Notes under the pieces: generated by a model | The model's input: only the letters and a program-made list of their open reading frames with translations | The model's database searches: none | What the model was told of the DNA's origin: nothing | Translations under genes and position numbers: made by a program | Shown here: piece by piece, positions 31,214-32,915 of the stretch | Numbering within the stretch: position 1 is the stretch's first letter | Layout: each line of letters starts with the position of its first letter | Source: Myxococcota bacterium | GTDB lineage: Bacteria > Myxococcota_A > Polyangia > Polyangiales > Houyiibacteriaceae | Reading direction: 5' to 3' | Length of the DNA: 32,915 bases | Assembly (NCBI GenBank): GCA_025453555.1 | Contig: JALOQC010000010.1 | Coordinates: 1-32,915, forward strand

Positions 31214-32915
31214 TCAGAACATCCCGGCCAACGCCGCCACGTCGTCGTCGGCCGTCGCCTCCGAGCTCGCGTGCTCCGGCAAGAGCAGCACCGCACGACC
31301 CGCCCCCACGATCACGTTCGCGAGCCTCACGTCGCCGTGCACGAGACCGAGCTCGTGGAAGCTCTGCAGCGCGCTCGCGATCTGTTCGCGCACGGTGGTG
31401 CGGCGCGCCTCGTCGAGGAGTGCGCGCGAGAGCGGCTCGCCACGCGGCACCTCGAGGATCGCGCGCGAGCTCTCGGGGTCGACGTCGAGGATCGCTTGGA
31501 CGAACGGTCCGTCGGCGCGGGCGAGCTTGCGTAGATGGAGCGCGCGAGGCTCGTCGCAGGGCTCGATGCGCACGCGACGCGCCAGCAGGGTGTCGACCGC
31601 GAGGTACGCCCCGTCCGGCAGCGGCTCGAGAAGCTCGTAGCGGTCGGCGCTCGCCGGCGCGCTCGGAGGACGCGACGGCATCGCGCTCGGGCGGCGCGGC
31701 GCGGCGTCGGCGACCAGCTCCGCGAGCGCGTCGTGCTCGGGGTCGGTCCAGTCGAGCGCGTCGAGCGCGCGCTGCGCTTCGTCGACGGATCCGAAGCGCG
31801 CGCGCGGCTCCTTCGCGAGCAGACGTTCGACGAGCGCGTCGAAGCGGTCGCCGAGGCTCTCGCGTTTCTCGGAGACTTTCGGCACCGGGAGCTCGAGGTG
31901 TTGCGCGACGAAGTCTGGGCCGGGATACGGCAGGTCGCGTGTGAGCATGCGGAAGAGGATGCAGCCGAGCGCGTAGAGATCGGTCGCGGCTTCCGGGCGC
32001 GCGGAGCCGGTGATCTGCTCGGGCGCCATGTACGCGAGCGTGCCGAGCATCGCGCCGGTGAGGGTGGCGCCGAGATCCTGCAAGTGCGCGACGCCGAAGT
32101 CGCCGATCTTCACGTCACCCGTCGCGCCGAAGAAGACGTTGGCGGGCTTGAGATCGCGGTGGATCACGCCGCGTCGGTGCACCGCTTCGAGGCCGCGCAG
32201 CACGCTGAAGACGACGTGGCGAACGACGGAGAGCGGGAGCGGTTTGTCGCTGCGCTCGAGGCGATCCTCCAACGTGCCGCCCGCCATGTGCTCCATGACG
32301 AGGAAGGGGCCGTCGGGGTTGAACTCGTAGACCGCGACCACGTTCGGGTGATCGATGCCGGCCGCGACGCGCGCTTCTTTCGCGAAGCGCGCGTAGGAGT
32401 CACGCCCGTGCGCGCCGCTGCCGACGCTGAGCACTTTCACCGCGACCTCGCGGTCGTAGAAGCCGTCGTGCGTGAGGAGCACGCGGCCGGTCGCGCCACT
32501 GCCGAGCGGACGCAGCACGCGGTAGCGGCCGGCGAGGAGCTGCGCAGCGTCGTGGGAGGTGCCGCCGAGCGCGTAGGCGGCGAGGCCGCGTTCGTCGCCG
32601 TAGGTCGCGCGCAAGAAGTCGGCGACGCGCATCGGGAGCTCGGGCTCGCGCTCGCGCAGCCGATCGAGGCAGGCGCCGGCGGCGTCGTGGAGCTTGAGCG
32701 CGGCGAAGCACGCGACGAGGAGCGCGCGCGCGGCACGGCGTCGTTCGGGGTCTTGCTCCGCGATCTGCAGCGCGCGTGCGGCGTGATCGAAGCGCCCGAA
32801 GTGCGCGAGGATCCGGCCGAGCCGCAGGGCGGCTTCGCCGTCGGTCGGGTCTTCCTTGATGCGGCGCTCGTAGAGCATGCCGGCCTTGCGGTAGTCGCCC
32901 GAGCTCTCGTGGCAG
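31214..32915 (-). CDS. Ser/Thr protein kinase with TPR-like N terminus and degenerate second kinase domain (partial)
   Basis: The frame runs open to the window edge (reading HESSGDYRKAG before the first internal Met at 32878), so the N terminus is missing. Numbering from that Met: a TPR-like helical region (1-100), a complete kinase domain (about 118-385) with GSGATGRVLL, VAVKVLS (Lys148), HRDLKPANVFF (240-250), GDFGVAH (from 259) and APEQITG. A second, shortened kinase-like unit (about 422-554) follows, starting DRYELLEPLPDGAYLA and containing HGDVRLANV where HRDxKxxN is expected, with no DFG. It is therefore a likely pseudokinase. No membrane span is visible in this part. Confidence 0.88.
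   Translation of the reverse strand, partial: CHESSGDYRKAGMLYERRIKEDPTDGEAALRLGRILAHFGRFDHAARALQIAEQDPERRRAARALLVACFAALKLHDAAGACLDRLREREPELPMRVADFLRATYGDERGLAAYALGGTSHDAAQLLAGRYRVLRPLGSGATGRVLLTHDGFYDREVAVKVLSVGSGAHGRDSYARFAKEARVAAGIDHPNVVAVYEFNPDGPFLVMEHMAGGTLEDRLERSDKPLPLSVVRHVVFSVLRGLEAVHRRGVIHRDLKPANVFFGATGDVKIGDFGVAHLQDLGATLTGAMLGTLAYMAPEQITGSARPEAATDLYALGCILFRMLTRDLPYPGPDFVAQHLELPVPKVSEKRESLGDRFDALVERLLAKEPRARFGSVDEAQRALDALDWTDPEHDALAELVADAAPRRPSAMPSRPPSAPASADRYELLEPLPDGAYLAVDTLLARRVRIEPCDEPRALHLRKLARADGPFVQAILDVDPESSRAILEVPRGEPLSRALLDEARRTTVREQIASALQSFHELGLVHGDVRLANVIVGAGRAVLLLPEHASSEATADDDVAALAGMF

Overview
The window is very GC-rich, with G/C-heavy third codon positions, long shadow frames and short intergenic gaps. 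It carries several Ser/Thr protein kinases, an FHA-domain sigma-54 activator, PEGA-domain proteins, DUF1552/DUF1592 proteins and many lipoproteins. I infer a myxobacterium (Myxococcota, probably Polyangiales/Sandaracinaceae-like). This rests on gene content and composition, not on a database match. No CRISPR array, insertion sequence, phage gene or complete RNA gene was seen.

Layout. 1-89: 3' end of a 5S rRNA and the rRNA-operon terminator. 560-9500: an envelope block: an unusual glycosyltransferase-51 protein, a six-PEGA protein with a predicted outer-membrane barrel, a secreted protein, an ECF sigma factor coupled to a FecR/TPR membrane protein, then thymidylate kinase. 9500-10123: a c-type cytochrome lipoprotein. 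10124-19298: the ATP synthase region, atpF'-atpF-atpH-atpA-atpG, then a Ser/Thr kinase on the opposite strand, then atpD-atpC; the a and c subunit genes are absent. 19571-23499 (minus): alpha/beta-hydrolase lipoprotein, DUF1552 protein and DUF1592-type protein. 23635-26940 (minus): a small membrane protein, an RCC1-repeat lipoprotein and a TPR membrane protein. 27067-32915: an FHA-sigma-54 activator and three Ser/Thr kinases, the last cut by the window edge.

How it works together. The ATP synthase genes are housekeeping but show lineage oddities: a His-rich exported extension on subunit b, a charged insertion in alpha, and a kinase gene splitting the cluster. The sigma/FecR pair, with surface proteins upstream, looks like an envelope-responsive regulatory unit. 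The right end is a phospho-signalling neighbourhood in which an FHA activator could read kinase output.

The observations I rate highest are the His-rich exported b subunit; a recurring TANNNT box 3-8 nt before start codons at the heads of transcription units, suggesting leaderless mRNAs; the split atp cluster; an exact 22-bp palindrome found both upstream of atpD and inside the sigma-54 activator gene; and the six-PEGA/barrel architecture. I found no clear evidence of a wholly new defence or mobile system.
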